Program-made: the position numbers and the translations under genes
In this document: positions 5,957 through 7,992 of the stretch, one piece after another
How positions within the stretch are numbered: position 1 is the first letter of the stretch
How the letters are laid out: each line of letters opens with the position of its first letter
Assembly: GCA_009781525.1 (NCBI GenBank)
Contig: WQXZ01000077.1
Location: 1-7,992 of the forward strand
Direction of reading: 5' to 3'
Source: Coriobacteriia bacterium
GTDB taxonomy: Bacteria > Actinomycetota > Coriobacteriia > Coriobacteriales > UBA8131
Length of the DNA: 7,992 bases
The notes under the pieces: model-generated
The model's input: the letters and a program-made list of their open reading frames with translations, nothing else
Database searches by the model: none
Told to the model about the DNA's origin: nothing

Positions 5957-7060
5957 ATGGAGTATATTCCGTTCGACCGAAAAGAGGTCGAGAATGCAGC
6001 TTACGAGCCAGCATTTTTTCCGGGAAGACCGGATACCGTGGTCTTTGACTATCCCATCAGCCAGAAAGAGAATCAGGGGCTGGCCTATAACGGCAAGATT
6101 CCGCTTTGGATGCCATCGGGTGCCGACTCGCAATTGTGGGCGCCGCGAATTGACCCGGATAACATTGCTCGGGTTCAGGTGATAGAAGCCGTTCCGTTGC
6201 AGCCTGAAGAGATGACTGGCTGTCCGGATAAGTTTGGCATTCCGTGGGTCTACGTACCGCAGGCGATGGGTTCGATGGTTGTTCCGGGCGACCCGACTTT
6301 GCTTGATGCCAATGATTGGCAGGATTTGATTCAGTTCCCGGACGTTGCCAGTTGGGATTGGGATGGTTTGGCTGAGTCGAACAAAGACTTCGTTAAGACT
6401 AGCAAGTGGTTATCGTTTGCCTTTGTTACCGGGTTTTTTGAGCGGCTGATTTCGTTCATGGACTTTGAGAATGCGGCTGTAGCGCTGATTGATGATGATC
6501 AGAAAGATGCTGTTCACGGCCTGTTCAGCGAATTGGTTGACTGCTATTGCGACATTATCGGGCGGGCGTATAACGTTTACCCGTTCGATGCGATCTGGTT
6601 CCATGATGATTGGGGATCTCAGCGGGCTCCGTTCTTCAACCTTGATGTTGCGATGGAGATGATCGTTCCTTACCTGAAGCGTGTGCGCGAGTTCTGCCAT
6701 AGCATCAATGTCAAGTTCGATATGCATAGCTGTGGCAAGAATGAGATTCTTGTTCCAGCTTATGTTGAGATCGGCGCAGACTCATGGAGCGGTCAGCCGA
6801 TGAACGACAAGAAGATGATCTACGACAAGTATGGCGACAAGCTTTTGCTGGGAATGGAGCTGGATATTCCGAATATGATGGTAAATCCAGATTTGACCCT
6901 GGATGAGGCAAAGGCAGCTGGCCAGCGCTTTATTGACACATATGTGCCGAACTACAAGGAGAAGCAAGTACTGATGGGCAACTTTATGGGTCCTGCTGGA
7001 TTCAGCGAGTTCATGTATGAGGCCAGCCGAAACGCTTTCTACGAGTTGGCGAAGAGCTGA
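5957..7060 (+). CDS. URO-D-fold methyltransferase-like protein (paralogue 3)
   Basis: Protein of 367 residues, predicted cytoplasmic. The frame is open 53 codons further upstream to a TTG, but GGAGGT lies 4 bases before the ATG used here and the resulting N-terminus aligns with the paralogues. Motifs: IPLWMPSG, PRIDPDNIAR, ASWDW, GFFERLISFMDFENAAV, HDDWGSQRAPFF from H216, HSCG (H257, C259) and GADSWSGQPMND. No cysteine follows C259, so the third ligand of MtaA-type zinc sites is absent. It is the closest relative of paralogue 2, sharing long identical protein stretches, but uses many T-ending codons where paralogue 2 uses C-ending ones, so the duplication is old. The UGA stop falls at the family's normal C-terminus, yet the frame stays open for 40 codons past it. 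Substrate unknown; methyl transfer is inferred from the family. Confidence 0.92.
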   Translation: MEYIPFDRKEVENAAYEPAFFPGRPDTVVFDYPISQKENQGLAYNGKIPLWMPSGADSQLWAPRIDPDNIARVQVIEAVPLQPEEMTGCPDKFGIPWVYVPQAMGSMVVPGDPTLLDANDWQDLIQFPDVASWDWDGLAESNKDFVKTSKWLSFAFVTGFFERLISFMDFENAAVALIDDDQKDAVHGLFSELVDCYCDIIGRAYNVYPFDAIWFHDDWGSQRAPFFNLDVAMEMIVPYLKRVREFCHSINVKFDMHSCGKNEILVPAYVEIGADSWSGQPMNDKKMIYDKYGDKLLLGMELDIPNMMVNPDLTLDEAKAAGQRFIDTYVPNYKEKQVLMGNFMGPAGFSEFMYEASRNAFYELAKS

Positions 7061-7061
7061 G

Positions 7062-7124
7062 GGCGTGCGGGCAGCGTGAGCTGCGCGGGCTGCGCAGGTT
7101 GCGTAGGCTGTGCGGGTTGTGGGT
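7062..7124 (+). repeat. Degenerate 9-base tandem repeat after paralogue 3
   Basis: About seven head-to-tail units resembling GCTGCGCGG: GGCGTGCGG, GCAGCGTGA, GCTGCGCGG, GCTGCGCAG, GTTGCGTAG, GCTGTGCGG, GTTGTGGGT. The composition is far more G-rich than the genes on either side. Internal pairings include GCAGC-GTGA-GCTGC (7071-7084) and CTGCGC/GCGCAG (7081-7097). No T-run follows. Because the unit is three codons long, it reads in frame with paralogue 3 as a Cys-Ala-Gly-Cys-type repeat, behind the UGA. Confidence 0.7.
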
Positions 7125-7193
7125 TCAGGCTGGTGTCGTGTGACAGTTACGCAGAGCTAATGACAAGAGATAGTACTAACTAGGAGGTAGAAA

Positions 7194-7992
7194 ATGCAAA
7201 GAATTCCGTTTGACAAGAAAGAGGTAGAGAACTTTACCTTGATACCGGCAACCTTTCCGGGTTGGCCAGATGCAAAGGTTTTCGATTATCCGATTTCACC
7301 AAAAGAGAACTACCGTATGGTTTATGAGCGAAAGATTCCAGTTTGGTTGCCGAATCGCAATGATAGCCGGATGATCACTCCACGCATCGACAACGACAAC
7401 CTGGCTCGTGTGTTTGCTTTTGAGGCGCAGCCTCTGACCGACGAAGACAGAGAAGGAAACGTACCGCGCCCTGACAAGTTCGGTATTCCGTGGGTGTATG
7501 TTGAGCAGGTGGGGGGATCAATGGTTGAGCCTGGTAACCCAACCCTTGAAGACGCCAACGATTGGCAAGATGTAATCAACTTCCCCGATGTAGCCAGCTG
7601 GGATTGGGCGGGTTCTGCAGAAATCAATAAAGACTTCGCTAATACCGATAGGTGGTTTGTCTATTGCCACCTGACCGGCTTTTTTGAGAGGCTGATTTCG
7701 TTCATGGATTTCGAAGGTGCTGCGATTGCTCTGGTAGATCCTGATCAGAAAGAGGCTACCCACAGCTTGCTGGATGCACTTGCTGACTGCTACATCGAGA
7801 TTTTTACCAATGCCTACAATGCATATCCTTTCGACTCACTGAACTTCCATGATGACTGGGGAGCACAGCGCGCACCGTTCTACAGCCTTGACGTGGCAAT
7901 GGAGATGCTGGTTCCGCACATCAAGAAGGTCACTGATTTCGTGCACAATGACCTTGGTGTCTTTTTCGATTTTCATTCTTGCGGCAAGAACG
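7194..7992 (+). CDS. URO-D-fold methyltransferase-like protein (paralogue 4), 3' end outside window
   Basis: The first 266 codons of a fourth copy. AGGAGGT (7182-7188) lies 5 bases before the ATG; the TAG that closes the open frame running on from paralogue 3 overlaps this site. Visible motifs: IPVWLPNR, PRIDNDNLAR, VEQVGGSMVEPG, ASWDWAGS, GFFERLISFMDFEGAA, HDDWGAQRAPFYS from H219, and the zinc-type HSCG (H261, C263) at the edge. It departs from copies 2 and 3 in places they share (EGAAIALVDPDQK for ENAAVALIDDDQK; NFHDDW for WFHDDW), so its substrate may differ. No good promoter is seen in the 133 bases before it, which suggests transcription together with paralogue 3. The C-terminus, including any third zinc ligand, is not visible. 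Confidence 0.92.
   Translation, partial: MQRIPFDKKEVENFTLIPATFPGWPDAKVFDYPISPKENYRMVYERKIPVWLPNRNDSRMITPRIDNDNLARVFAFEAQPLTDEDREGNVPRPDKFGIPWVYVEQVGGSMVEPGNPTLEDANDWQDVINFPDVASWDWAGSAEINKDFANTDRWFVYCHLTGFFERLISFMDFEGAAIALVDPDQKEATHSLLDALADCYIEIFTNAYNAYPFDSLNFHDDWGAQRAPFYSLDVAMEMLVPHIKKVTDFVHNDLGVFFDFHSCGKN

Noticed and set aside
4586..7060. Calling the paralogues HemE (uroporphyrinogen decarboxylase proper).
   Set aside because: They lack the N-terminal RQAGR-type motif and have the H-x-C-G zinc motif of methyltransferase relatives; several copies in one place also argue against a haem-synthesis gene.

Overview
The window looks like bacterial chromosome of intermediate GC (about half), with dense genes, ATG starts and strong AGGAGG-type ribosome binding sites, which points to a Gram-positive anaerobe. 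The start of a DNA polymerase IV gene (motifs such as VGGDPGRRGVVST and YEAR) reads like Actinomycetota/Coriobacteriia homologues, but that is memory-based inference and a Bacillota host is not excluded.

Layout. Minus strand, left part: a dinB-type Y-family polymerase cut by the left edge (its 5' end at 1087); a GPH-type sugar/cation-symporter-like transporter (1232-2683); and a uroporphyrinogen-decarboxylase-fold (URO-D) protein (2781-3884). A divergent 700-base intergenic region follows. It carries a strong minus-strand intrinsic terminator (4073-4115), a possible minus-strand promoter far upstream of it, and an unusually complete Shine-Dalgarno sequence between them. Together these suggest an attenuated leader for the minus-strand URO-D/transporter pair. 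Plus strand, right part: three more URO-D paralogues in tandem (4586-5701, 5957-7060 and 7194 onward, cut by the right edge), each with its own ribosome binding site.

How it may work together. All four URO-D proteins belong to the methyltransferase-like side of the superfamily (MtaA/CmuA/O-demethylase relatives) rather than to HemE: they lack the RQAGR-type motif at the N-terminus and carry an HDDWG(A/S)QR motif followed about 40 residues later by an H-x-C-G motif expected to bind zinc. Such proteins commonly move methyl groups between small substrates and a corrinoid protein. The transporter would bring in (or export) the small molecule. No corrinoid protein or activase is in the window, and the substrate cannot be read from sequence. 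The most notable points are the four-paralogue array itself, the absence of the usual third zinc-ligand cysteine in the three paralogues whose C-termini are visible, the minus-strand leader/terminator, and a 9-base tandem repeat after the third paralogue that reads as a Cys-Gly-Ala-rich open frame past the UGA stop.
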